The notes below the pieces were generated by a model, which saw nothing but the letters and a program-made list of their open reading frames with translations, was not told the DNA's origin and did no database searches. A DNA stretch of 64,000 nucleotides from Bugulina stolonifera (lineage: Eukaryota; Bryozoa; Gymnolaemata; Cheilostomatida; Bugulidae). The stretch is taken from assembly GCA_935421135.1 (NCBI GenBank), contig OW285196.1:15187001-15251000 (forward strand). Reading direction: 5' to 3'. This document shows positions 1 to 12,500 of the stretch, one piece after another (position 1 is the stretch's first letter; every line of letters begins with the position of its first letter). The position numbers and the translations under genes are program-made.

Positions 1-1009
1 ACTGAGTTACAACTGTGTACATTCGTGTGGTTGGTTGTGCCCTTTCAGTGGTGACCAGGATAATCGCTCCAACAAATTCACATGAGATAATTTCTTAATT
101 CGAACTCCTTTAGTAACAACCAAGACATGTGTAGCATCTGTGTAGAAAGGAACCGGAAAATAGTGAAAATATTTGAGTGATGTTTTTATGGCACGAGAGG
201 TACCAGAGTGGCATATCGTTCCCCATGCTTTACATGCACACATACCAACTGGGTATTTCCAACTTTGATTTTAATGATTAGACTGGGGAAAAGTACAACA
301 GGTAGCTATGGCTGTCATTACAGGTAGCTATGGCTGCATGCCACCTTGTAGAAACTGTTGGGGTGACCAAATCAGCGAATGTCAGTATAGGTCAGATAAC
401 TGCCATTCTAGCTGTACTAATGGCTGCTTTGGAGTCGCTGAGTCTCAGTGCTGTTCAGATGAATGCTCCGATGGGTGCATAGGAACCAGTCCAACCCACT
501 GTTTAAAGGTATTGGGAATATAGTTTTACTAAAAACTGCAATCTGCTTCCTGTATTGCTGAATAATTTTGTCCACTGTGTAAAAATACAGTGCATTTATA
601 CGCTTTATGCATGTAATCCAAGGAGTTCATCTTTCATCTGGATAAAACTGGGTAAATAGCGAATGCCATCAGCAAAGCAGCAGATTTCTTTAAATTAGAT
701 GATTTTTAATTTACAGTATGCAGGGTGTCATAATTTCTCAAATGTGAACGGCACCTGCATTTCCAAGTGTAAAGTGAACAATCCAAATTACAAGAATGAT
801 ACGCAACCCAGAGTTCTACCAGGGTTCGTCCTTCACACAAAATTCTGTTTAGAATCTTGTCCAGGTAAGCAACATGTATGACCTCTGTATGACCTCTGTT
901 TGCAATCCCATCATTTTTAACATATATTACATACATGTAGTTTACGTTAGGTTATGATAGTTTTAGCACTCATATCACAGCAAATTATTTTGGGTTTCTA
1001 AGACAAATT

Positions 1010-1170
1010 GAGCTGGTGTAGTGGTAATTTTTTCTGTCCACTGTGCTAGGCGATTAGACATCATAGTGCCCTCTTTGGGTTCAAGCTCCAGTCAGAGACT
1101 GGTATGTTCATAAATGTGAGACAAGTCTGTGACTGCTCAAAAACAGAATTCCTTGCATAAAATATCAATA
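1010..1170 (+). repeat. tRNA-derived SINE-like repeat, copy 1
   Basis: The block starts with a pol III A-box-like stretch (AGCTGGTGTAGTGGTA), has a B-box-like GGGTTCAAGCTCC, then a body reading CAGTCAGAGACTGGTA and a tail ending in ATTCCTTGC. The same order occurs at 7085-7250 (minus) and 7575-7712 (plus). It lies in an intron of pseudogene A. The family was recognised only from these copies. Confidence 0.6.
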
Positions 1171-4023
1171 ATAGTACCAGTAATAGCCATGCTTGATCTC
1201 CACAGCTTAGTTGCAACTGCCGATACCAAGTGTTTCGGCCTCTATTGTGACTAATGTAATTATACAGTGTGCTCACTGTATCTTGCCATAAACTATAGTG
1301 AAAACCAGGTATTCATCTAGTATCCATTAGGAAATAAGTCACTGTATTAAACTACTCATGCTTGTATAGACTATGACTAGAAGACTAAATCTGCTGTATG
1401 ACTTGTCAGGAGGGATCCCATTTGACGTGATGAGTTCAGTGCCGTCTTTTGGCCCAGGAGTCAATATTTCACTAAATGGTGAAACCAAATGGATAAACAT
1501 AGTAGATCAAGGTACTGACCATTGGTTGGAGATTCAATATGGCCGACTTATACTGTTTTACTATGCTATTATACACAGGATGCATATCACAGACGGTTCA
1601 TTAACAGGTACAGAACTATTCAAGAAGTGTTAAATTACTAATAGAACTACATGTATATTTAGCTGTATACATATGTACATGCCTTATATAGACATGCAGC
1701 ATACACTGTAAGCTAATCACACAAGATTATTGCATTCCACCGCATACATATGCGCATATGCCTACGCATATGCATATTGCATATACATAATTATACATTG
1801 TAACATATACATGTACATATACATCTACATGTATGTAAAATATACATTACATTTTTACATGTCAAAACAAAGGCAAGCGTAAAATATGCAGGTACATTGA
1901 GATTTGTTTATCCCAAGCAATTTACCAGGTGACACAACTCCAGCTAGAATGCATTTCTATACAAATGGAACGGATCTGTGGAAGAAAGAATTTAATAGCA
2001 CTGGCGAATGGGAAATCTGTAGCTACACTCGCTATAAATATATTTATAAAAGAATTATGGTTAGATGTACCTTTGGAGAAGAGATACGTCTGGTTAACTC
2101 TCTTGCTGTCAAAGTTTCTGATAAATCTATTCTATCACAGCTAAAGCAAATAGAGACAATTGGATTGGGTAAGTCTCAGCATCCCAAACGAGTTGATTCC
2201 TGTAGTCGATAGCATTCACAGACAAACATGTAAATGTACATGTGTATCTAACTAATTTCTGTGTAGCAGCTTTGATTTCTCCAGTTGGCTATTCTTCTTT
2301 ATAGGAGAGATCAATGTTGCTCTAAATGTGCATGTGTGGGAAGGAGCATGTAACAGGGCATATCATAACGTTAGCCCATGGACAGTGGATGGCATCATAT
2401 CTCCAGTGTATATAAATAACGATCTACTGGTCATTGCTGATTGGTTTGCGGTCAATATTGGCAGAGTGATCCAACTCTCACACATTGTGATTTACCTAGT
2501 TAGATTAGGTAATGTGATGACATGTTGTATTTTTAAACTCTTGATGTACATCTAGTATGTGTAGAAAGCATCATTGTACTTCCACTACAGCGCATTTATA
2601 GTATAGCTTGAGTAATTGTGGAATAGAGTTACATAGTTGTCAGTTTCGTGGAATATACAGGTACATTCAGATTTTTAGTGCTTTGAAACACAGTCTAAGT
2701 CATTTCTAGTCACTAAGACAGTTTATTGAGTTACTGTGAGTATTTATTGATGTAGCAAGTATACTCAGATACTATATCTACATGTATGTGATACATAATA
2801 CTGAGATGTACAGCATTATAAACTCTACAAGTCGCTGCTCATGGTTGCAGCTGATGCTAGGAGTGGAAGTAGTTATGTCGATAGGAAAATGCTTACTAGA
2901 ATCTCAAGGTATAATACTACATCTTACACTGTGGGGACTCGTGACGGTTGGCAGGACTGTACATATCTCAGTGAGGAAAGAGTAGTCAGACATGTCATAT
3001 GCTCATGTAACCTCATGCAACCAAAAGAAGATTACCCATATATCCGACAGTTTTTAATCACAGACTTGAAGAACGCAATATTTGATGAAATTCAAATATA
3101 TGCTTAAAAGCAAAAGCAATGTAAGTACATATATTAGTAGACATTTACTTTGCGGCTAGAGAGTGGAGATTTTTTATAGTTGAATAATGGCTGGCCAATC
3201 TAGGACAAAGTCTATGCACATAAAATTGAGTAACACATAGATTCTTTAAGAACGGACTAGTTCAACTAACTCACTCCACAAGCATGCTTTTACACTTTTG
3301 TGTAATAGAATGGTACAAATTCTTTGCTGATTAATATATGTAGTTTTATGAACTTCTTGATAGCAGGGGTCACCAACTACATGTATATATGTAATTAATT
3401 ATAATAATTCTGTTTAGCCTTCTCTATCAATATTGAATATGCCCAATATCCATCCATATGTTTTATAGTGTCCAGTAGTTATGCCCTTATGTGTTTATAT
3501 TCGTAATTAGATAGTTCTAAGCTTCTACGTTTACCTACATCTGCAGCGTATCATTGTTTGCTTTGTATCTTCATAACACAGTTGGATACTTCACGTATGG
3601 TCACACCTGTGTACGACACTGTCCAGATGGTTACCAACCAGATGGATGAAGAAACTGTACCAGATGTGATGATGGAGTTTGTGATAAATATTGTGACTTC
3701 AAAAGCAGAGTGATTGACTCTCATAACTACATGGATATAGAGATGGGATGTACACACTTAACGGGAGATCTCATCCTTCAGTTGTCTGGTGTGTAACACC
3801 CCTTAAGTTCTTATACACGTGCACGTATACTTGTGAGTGGGTTGTGATATGTCTGAGCTCTTGTGTATTGTGTATATTTGGGGATAATATGCAGTTAGCC
3901 TTTTTGTATATGTATGCTTGGGTGTAATATGCAGTAAGTTCTTGTGTATGCCTGTACTTGGGTGAAAATGCAGTTAGCCTTTGTGTATATGTATACCCGG
4001 GTGTAATATGCAGTAACTTCTTG

Positions 4024-4280
4024 TCGATAAGGTGTTGGTAGCTGAGTGGTCTATCGCTGGTCACTCTGGTCTTGCAGCAATGACGCAAGTTATCTGCAAG
4101 GACGTGGGTTCGAGTCCCGTCAATGACCTGGAGTTTTGATCCCAAAGAAGTTTTTCCTTCCATGCTATATCAAACTATAAAAACATCTAACTCAAGGAGC
4201 CGTGGTGGCCTCTCGACTACATATAGCACTGCGTTAAAGAATTGTGTTTGTCACCAGGGATATTATTGTTATTATATGAA
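4024..4280 (+). repeat. tRNA-like SINE-like insertion
   Basis: Positions 4031-4128 carry an A-box-like TAGCTGAGTGGTCTA and a perfect-looking B box GGTTCGAGTCC, as in tRNA genes with a long variable arm. The acceptor ends do not pair cleanly, so a functional tRNA is unlikely. The block interrupts an irregular local repeat (unit containing GGGTGTAATATGCAGTAA) seen at 3840-4020 and again at 4280-4330. A diverged relative of the GCAGCAATGAC part lies near 55065. Probably a tRNA-derived SINE. Confidence 0.45.
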
Positions 4281-6756
4281 TACTTGGGTGTAAAAAACAG
4301 TAACTTCTTGTGTGTGCACTTACATGTATGTGTACTGGTGAAAGAGAATATAAAGTTCCTCTCTCTTCGACCAAGTTGAATCAACATCTGAACATGCAGA
4401 TGTATCTGTAGCATCTAGATCTAACGCTATAGCTGAGTAAATGTATGTTACATAGCAATTCATTCAGCAGGAAGATCGGCCATTGCTACTACTAATGCAT
4501 TTTATAGAAACATAAGACCTCATTTCCACCTCTATCCTTCCTTAATACACATTTTTATTAATAAAGTGAAGTACATGACTTTATTATTCTGTTTGCTCAG
4601 ATGGTGATGCTCAGACCAGAAAGCTATTGGGTAGAAGACTCAATACCGTCAGACAGATTTCTGGTTCTCTCATAATAAGGACTAAACCAGGAGCCAGTTC
4701 TACAGCTTTCACCCACCTGTCTATGTTTAGAGATCTTGAGGCAATATTAGGAGTTGGTGATTGGAGGAAGGCAGCTGTGTGCTCCAATCCTATACCATCA
4801 CACTGTAGAAGGTACTAGTGTACATGATGGAAGCAGACTTGAGTTGATCGATTTTGTGATACATGGTGTCTTATTGTCTTTTTTTATAAAGTATGTACAT
4901 GTATGTTTTTTATTCAGACACTACAGCTTAGTAGTTGACACTTTGTGTGCATGTGCGTGCATCAATACAGTTTACTTAAAATATTACCAACATGATAAAT
5001 TATTAAAGTCTATCCAAGCTCTTGCTCTCTGAGTGACAGTGATGAAGCTACAGTACATGCAATGCAACCACATATACATGTACAAATTATATTCCTACAT
5101 GTAGAAACTATAGCTTGGTTGTTGATCTACCAAACCTACAATACTTGGGTATAAAAGGACCTGTAACCATCAAAGGAGATATCTATCTGAAAACACCAAA
5201 ACTATGTTCTCCTTCACAGCACAACCTCCACCAAATTCTACAGACAGCTAGTAGAAATGTGACAGTCTATAACGGTTCCTTATGTTCACCAGGTGAGTCA
5301 TAATGTAACATACAAACTACTGTATTTATTTACCTATGCTACCCTATCAACACACAGTAATGATGGCATGCTATAAACCTTCAGTTTGAAACAAGTTTTT
5401 TAAAAATCAAAGGCACCACAGAAGTGTAGGAGCTTACTAATTTATTATTATTCTGTATCTTATTATGCTTTAAGTCTCGGTGAGATGCCACAGTGAATGT
5501 GCAGTAGACTGTATTGGTACTACTAATAGTGAGTGTCTACCATGTCTTCCTGGAGCTCCATCTGAATGTAGAATGTGTAAGAACTACCAGATGGGTAGAG
5601 CTTGTGTACCTGACTGTTGCTAGAAAGTGTCTATTACTATATAGAAACCAAGAGCAGAGGTTTTTAAATTAACATATGGTGATTGTGGTTTGGACTACCT
5701 CAACCAGCTACATGTATAATAGTCACCATTTATTATTATTATTGTGTTTCTCAATGTATAGAGAACAAGAGCAGAACTTGTACAGACTCAACATAACATA
5801 CGATGGTAAAGGAGAACTGTTCTGGATAGTAGAGTATCTCCCAGAATGCACTGCTGAGTGCAGAATAATCAAGAGATTCCGGCTAGATGTTGGGTACAAA
5901 AATGGAACAATTCTTGAATCAAAGAATCTGACACACGTAAACACGTATTTGATATTTTTTATTTAGGTTTATCGCCATGTGTGACAGATTAAGGCTAAAA
6001 TATCTGTGGCAAAAGTAGTTATAGCCTACAACTAAGTTATAAGACGGATACCTATGCAGAGAATCCGCACATTACCCACTATATTCTGCTAGCTAGAAAG
6101 TTGATGTTGTCTACTACCATTAGCAAGCGTAAATGATAACTTTTTGCCTCATTACAAAAAATTTTTTTTTATCCAAACTAATGCATTGTTAAAGAACAGA
6201 ATTTACTTGTCATCAATAAACGGAAATTCATTCCATTCAGATATGCGGAATCTGGATCTCCATGAGTATGTATTAAACAGATACAATAAGAACACGGTAT
6301 ACACTGTAAGACTCTTAGTAAACTCTGAAGGAGAAGGACTGATGGGAGAATATACTCCACTATTAATTTGTCCCACAGGTTAAAAAACTATTGTAATATT
6401 ATTTATCTCTCCTACAGCTACATGTACAATGTGCAGGAAAGCAGATTATTAATGCAAACATTCTAGTACTGGTTACTTGCAAATTGGCATAACTGAGAGT
6501 AAAAAAACACAATACATGTATCTTTGATCCTTCATGTGGACAATTTGGAGAGCTATGCGTTAAAAGTTAACGCTTTTGTGTTTATATTTTGACCATAATT
6601 ATGCAGTAGATATACATGTAGGTGATAATTATTACTAATCAGTACTCATTGTTAACACAGAAGAGGCAGCCATTGTTCAGAATGAAGACAGAAAGAAAAT
6701 ACCTGACAATCTAACAGTAGCCTTGATCTGTCTAGGCAGTGTATTTGGAATAGTAA

Positions 6757-7070
6757 GTGTCTACATAAGTCTACACAAGTGTCTAAGTATTTATACAAGC
6801 GTCTAAGTATTTATACAAGTGTCTACATGCTTACATAAGTGTCTAAATGTCAAAATGAGTGTCTACATGCATACATAAGTGTCTACATGCATACATAAGT
6901 GTCTACATAAGTGTCTACATTAATGTCTACATGTGTATCAAAAAAAGTTTCTACCAAAGTGTCTACAAAAGTGTCCACATAAGTAGGCCTATCTAAATGT
7001 CCACATAAGTAGGCCTATCTACATGTCTACATACATGTAAGTGTCTACGTGTAAATACACAAGTAGTGTC
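6757..7070. repeat. Degenerate 12-bp-type minisatellite
   Basis: Irregular tandem copies of GTGTCTACATAA-like units fill the start of the intron between the membrane exon and tail exon of pseudogene A. Confidence 0.8.
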
Positions 7071-7078
7071 TAATATAT

Positions 7079-7745
7079 ATCGTATTTTTAGCAAGGAACT
7101 TGTTTGTGAGCAGTCAGAAACTTGTTTCAAATTCATGAAAATACCAGTCCCTGACTGGGGTTTGAACCCGGGGCCTCTACGGCACCTACATGTAGTTGCC
7201 TAGCACAGTGAACAGAACATGCTACCACTTCACCAGCTAAGCAAACTTAAAAAGGAAGCTTCACGGATGACCAGTAGTCATGCTCTGAGCGAACTGCACA
7301 CGAGGGCACCCCTCTTATTGTGGCCACCTTGCACCTTACTGAATGTCAGGGGGTTTAGCCATTTTCTATATATTATATATTGTATTTTTAGCAAGGAATT
7401 TGCTTGTGAGCAGTCTGAGACTTGTTTCAAAATGGCCAAACCTCCTGACATTCAGTAAGACGCAAGGTGGCCAGAATAAGAGGGGTGCCCTCGTGTGCAG
7501 TTCACTCAGAGCATGACTACTGGTCATCCGTGAAGCTTCCTTTTTGTTCTGTTTTGTTCTGTTCTGTTCTGTTCTGTTCTGTTCACTGTGCTAGGCAACT
7601 ACATGTAGGTGCCGTAGAGGCCCCGGGTTCAAACCCCAGTCAGGGACTGGTATTTTCATGAATTTGAAACAAGTCTCTGACTGCTCACAAACAAATTCCT
7701 TGCTAAAAGTACAATATATATATGGAAAATGGTCAAACCCCCTGA
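7079..7745. repeat. Large inverted repeat built from SINE-like copies
   Basis: The left part (about 7079-7365) is the near reverse complement of the right part (about 7437-7712). Each arm holds a SINE-like unit (minus at 7085-7250, plus at 7575-7712) plus about 100 bases of shared unique sequence. A partial third unit (7378-7436) lies in the loop. The right arm contains a short GTTCT-type pentamer run near 7545-7583. It would fold as a long intronic hairpin in the transcript of A. Confidence 0.75.
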
Positions 7746-8284
7746 CAAGTGTCTAAGCATTGACATGAGTATAACAGATGCAGTAACTTCCTTATAACAT
7801 TGTCAAGTCAACCAATATTGTGATTGGACTTCTTCTACTACTGTATACATGGAACATAACTGTTAGCGACAAGTGTAGTAGTCCCAGGCTTACCCTATGC
7901 AAATCATTACAATGTCTCTTATACATTGCACATGCGACTATCGCCCATGAGTTATTGCTACTGTAGGGCACACTGTTAGGCTTTGCTTATAGACATCACA
8001 AGCAAAAGAAGAAGCCAGACGCTGACAAACAAGAAGATGATCAAGGTGAAAAGTATTACACTATCGATGATGTCGGTACCGATTATTCAAAAGCACCAAA
8101 TAAGAGCAGAAGACATCATCGGAGGAGCACAAAGAGATCTTCAGTCCGTCCTTCATCTATCAAGAAAGCTTCAGTCAAGGACTATGAAAGCATCTATGTC
8201 CCATCTAAACAACAACCGAAGAACAAAAGGCACTCAGGGAGGAGACCATTGCCAAAACCAAGCAAGAGGCATTCAACTCGATAA

Positions 8285-9529
8285 AGTGCTGCAAGATAAT
8301 ATGTTGTGCGATAACGTGCGATACGATAATATGCTATACAATAATGTGCTATACAATAATGTGCTATACGATAATGTGCTATACGATAATGTGCTATACG
8401 ATAATGTGCTATAGATAATATGCTATACAATTGTATGCTATGCAATAATATGCTATACAATAATAATATATTATGTTAGAATTAGCTATAACAGCTAAAA
8501 ACCTGTCACCTTATTACTGCAAACCTGAGGTGTTATTCTGTGAACAATTTAAGATAACTGCAGCTTCCTACCTCTCTGATTGATACCAATGGCTGACTGA
8601 TTCTTATTCTGTTGTCAACAATATAATTTATGATCTTTCATTCGCTTATTATAAGCTTTGAAAGCAGTCCAGACTCTGCAGTTGGAAAGTCAAAGTTGAC
8701 ATACAATAACGAAAACTTTTTAATACAAACAGTCAGTAAAGGAGCCTAGTATCAAGTCAAGGTATAGTCTCAACAAGATAGAATTTAACAGTATGATAAA
8801 AATAGAAGTGAAGCTCGTCAACCCTAAGACATTTTATTATTTATTTTTGTGTATCTTCAATAAATCCTTTATTCAATTTCTTCAACAACAAACTGTATTA
8901 GTTGGAAACAGTTTGAATATACATAACGAAGATCAAACTGTCAATCTACAACTTTGTGAGAAAAATACCAAAGGCCATGCAACAGTTAAAGAACTGGTTG
9001 ATAAGCAGAATTTATAATGTTGCAAATAATTATGTGTACATGTACAATGTACATTGTATGTGTACATGTACATTGTATGTGTACATGTACATTGTATGTG
9101 TACATGTACATTGTATGTGTACATGTACATTGTATGTGTACATGTACAGTCATAACTTTTTTAATACAGAATCCCTACATGTTGCATTACTAAATTTCGA
9201 CAGTAATAGTGAATGACTCACAGCTGAATACCACTGTAATACATGTAGCACAGCCAACCTTTATGCAATATTTATGTGGGACGTATATCAGAGGATCTCG
9301 TGCATACATGTGACTGTTCAGACAACACAAACAGCCAATGTAGCTGTTCATATGTTTCCAGTAAATCAACTAACCTCTCGGTGTTTATATAACCACCGCT
9401 TGCCAGTTCAGACTCCATGTACATGTAAAATACAGAACATGTAAAAAGGCAACAAGTAGATATTTATAAATGTTTGTTGCTGGAGTAGCTTAACATTTCC
9501 TACTTTTGTTGACGCAGTAAACAGTCCAC
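8285..9529. other. Tail-to-tail spacer between genes A and B
   Basis: No gene is recognised here. It holds a 15-bp tandem repeat at about 8297-8462 (GATAATGTGCTATAC type) and a 19-bp repeat at about 9028-9150 (core TGTACATGTACATTGTATG). A possible polyadenylation hexamer AATAAA lies near 8859. The ORFs over the repeats on both strands are composition artefacts. Confidence 0.6.
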
Positions 9530-12500
9530 TTATCTCTTATCGAACTGAACTGAATGCCGATTGTTCGCTCTCCTTATAGACTGCGCTCTATTTCTCTGTT
9601 GTTGTTTTAATAGCACATTAAAACTTTTATGAGATTTGAGAGAAGCTTTCTTCAAGGCTGACGGATGAACCGAAGATCTTCTTGTGCTTCTCCGAGAAGG
9701 ACGTTTTCGCCTTCCACTCTGCACCTTGGTATATCCAACATCAACATCATCGATGGTGCAATATCCCTCAGCGTGATCCATGTTGGCTGTATCAGCGTGA
9801 GCCATGTTGGTTGCATCAGCAACGAATTTATGTTTTTGTTTACGATGTCTGTAGCCAAAACCTGCGAGTAGGCCCTAAAACCGCAGGAATATATTGTACA
9901 ACATAATATTGTTTAAGCATGTGTATATCATTGTATACCAGCATACCGCAATGGCGTCTGTTTAAGAGCAGATATATGTACAGGAAACTAACTTAGCATT
10001 CATATCAATATAACAATTATAGTCCTTCAGATATTTGGCTAAAATATAGAGTAAAATAATAAATTTAATGCAGACGGCAGTATTTGTATGTACAATAATG
10101 TGCACGTACGTACCACTTACCGTGACTAACGCAATGCACACTGATACTATGACTATGATTTGTAGGTTAGAAGTCACCTTTCCATCTTTACTACCCGTTT
10201 GGACAACTACATGTACTGCTTCATCTCCTAAATTAAACAGTAGAGGTCAACATACAACCATTATAAGCTGTAAGCAGAAATAGTTCAACAAGTACATACT
10301 ATCATAATTATGAAGTATGATGGTATCAGTATTATAATTTATATAGTAAGTAATATAATAATACATTACTTACTACATAAATAATGCTTATTACTACATG
10401 TAGTATATTGTATTAGCCAAAAACGATGGCGCACTGTCTTGCTCTAGAACGAAGCCCGAAAGGACGAAAAATAACAATCAACCTCTTGTGTAGCTGAACT
10501 TTACAAACTTACATTCATGTTTGACAGTCAACTCTTGCACCAGACATACTGATAATATCATCAATGAGAGCCCATACAAATACTTACTAGATGTAGCCAG
10601 TTCTAAGATGTTACTACAAGACACAGATTGTTCATGTAGCCATAGGAGAAATGGATACTATAGCAATACCTGGAGGACAAACTATTAGTGGAGTGTATTC
10701 TCCCATCAGTCCTTCTCCTTCAGAGTTTACTAAGAGTCTTACAGTGTATACCGTATTCTTATTGTATCTGTTTAATACATACTCATGAAGATCCAGAATC
10801 CGCATATCTGAATAAAATGACTTTTTGTTATTTATTGTTTTGCTAATGAGAAGTCAAGTTTGTTCTTTAGTAAAAATTCATTACTTTGGACAGAAAATTT
10901 TTTCTCATAATGAGGTAACTCACTTGGACTGTACACCTATTTTAGTAATTCCAACATATAATGAGGAAATACCCTCATTTAAACTGTGAAATAGTGGGTA
11001 GGTGACGTAGTGGGTAGGGCTCTAGATTTTCACCAGAGATTCGGGTTTACTTGCCAGCAAAAGTTATGGTTGATCATGGGAAAAGAATCAGAATTAAATA
11101 TGCAATACTTGATGTTAGTGATAAAACAGCCTAAAAATATCATATGCAAGTGTTTACCAGATGCCAGATTCTTTGATTCCAGAGTTGTTCCATTTCTGTA
11201 CCCAACATCTAGCTGGAATCCTTTGATTATCCTGCACTCTGCAGTGCATTCTGGGAGATACTCTACTATCCAAGAGAGTTCTCCTTTACCATCGTATGTT
11301 ATGTTGAGTCTGTACAAGTTCTGCTCTTGTTTTCTATACATTGAGAAAAGCTTTAATCGTACACAATTAATCAATGGTGAGTTTATAACTGGCTGTTTCA
11401 TAACGAGCTAATCACCATATGTGTGTACCATAGAGAGATCACCCAGGTAAAATGTAACTTACGATTGAGTAAACTCTGATTTTCTACTGCTCTGACAGCT
11501 GTTCCGAAGTTTTTGACAATCTGCAGGTAGCTGGAAGTACACAATGAATAAACAAAGGAACAATGAACTATGAACACCTTGTCTGAATACACCGATTCAT
11601 GTACTGCAAACTAAAGGGAAGAAAGAACAGTGAGTGGTGTACTGACAAAGCTTGGTGTATGGAATGGAGCATATCTAGATGTGACCAATTTACACGTAGC
11701 TACTTCTGCAACTGAGAGACAACTCATTGTTTATGTAGTTACTAGTACACTAGTACACTGTATACTAGTTAGATGATGTTAGAATGGAGCATTTCTTTAC
11801 ATGACCAAAGTGTTAGAATGTTTAACAGGTGCTATGTTGTGTTGGTTCATCAAACAATCACATTATGTAATAGTGTATATTACACACTCACTGGTCCTCT
11901 ACAGCCTCCTGCACACTGATCATGACATGATCCACACTGATTGGTTCCTTCATAGACATCTAGACTACCACAGTCAGGTACACAAGCTCTACCTATCTGG
12001 TAGTTCTTACACATTCTACATTCAGATGGAGCTCCAGGAGGACATGGTAGACACTCACTGTTAGTAGTACCAACACAGTCCACTGCACATTCACTGTGGC
12101 ATCTCATCGAGACTTAAATATTAAATAACATAATAATAAAATACACCACACTTAATAGCTCGTAGATATATGTTATGCTTTCGCCTTTCAAAACTACAAA
12201 TCCAAAACTCATAACATACATTGATTACTGCTTGTTCATAGAGTAGGTAGACAAATACAGTAGCTGGTATGTAACATTATAACTCACCTGGTGAACATAA
12301 GGAACCGTTATAGACTGTCACATTTCTACCAGTTGTCTGTAGAATCAGGTGAAGGTTGCGCTGTGAAGGAGAACATAGTTTCGATGTTTTCAGATAGATA
12401 TCTCCTTTGATGGATACAGGTCCTTTTATACCCAAGTATTGTAGGTTTGGTAGATCAACCACCAAGCTATAGTTTCTAAATGTAAGTAAATAATATAATA

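Larger units (their letters stand above)
324..8284 (+). pseudogene. Receptor-like gene A, decayed paralogue of gene B (5' part absent)
   Basis: Fourteen exon-like blocks match gene B exon by exon: 324-508, 717-864, 1410-1607, 1929-2168, 2305-2508, 2851-3120, 3582-3788, 4601-4811, 5105-5292, 5475-about 5620, 5762-5936, 6241-6378, 6661-6752, 7967-8284. They would encode the furin-like Cys-rich region, two galactose-binding-like modules, the second L domain, a Cys-rich remnant, an FN3-like domain, a membrane helix and a basic tail. Four lesions are seen relative to B: TAA at 3105-3107 (B has TAC), TGA at 3647-3649 (B has TGG), a truncated Cys-rich exon ending in TAG at 5621-5623 with the following 68-base exon of B not found, and a one-base-shorter FN3 exon (175 versus 176) that breaks phase. 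The L1 exons are not found before position 324 and may lie outside the window. The membrane and tail exons are open (106 codons in the last), so a truncated product is possible. Most likely a recent pseudogene. Confidence 0.8.

Noticed and set aside
7..243. Minus-strand ORF of 78 codons at the window start
   Set aside because: No resemblance to any exon of B or C, and no convincing splice partners; nothing is recognised in 1-323.
1370..1409. Apparent in-frame stop before the first galactose-binding exon of A
   Set aside because: The correct acceptor is ACTTGTCAG before 1410, matching the acceptor positions of genes B and C, so the stop is intronic.
4031..4128. Functional tRNA gene
   Set aside because: A and B boxes are good but the acceptor stem does not pair and extra sequence follows, which fits a tRNA-derived SINE better.
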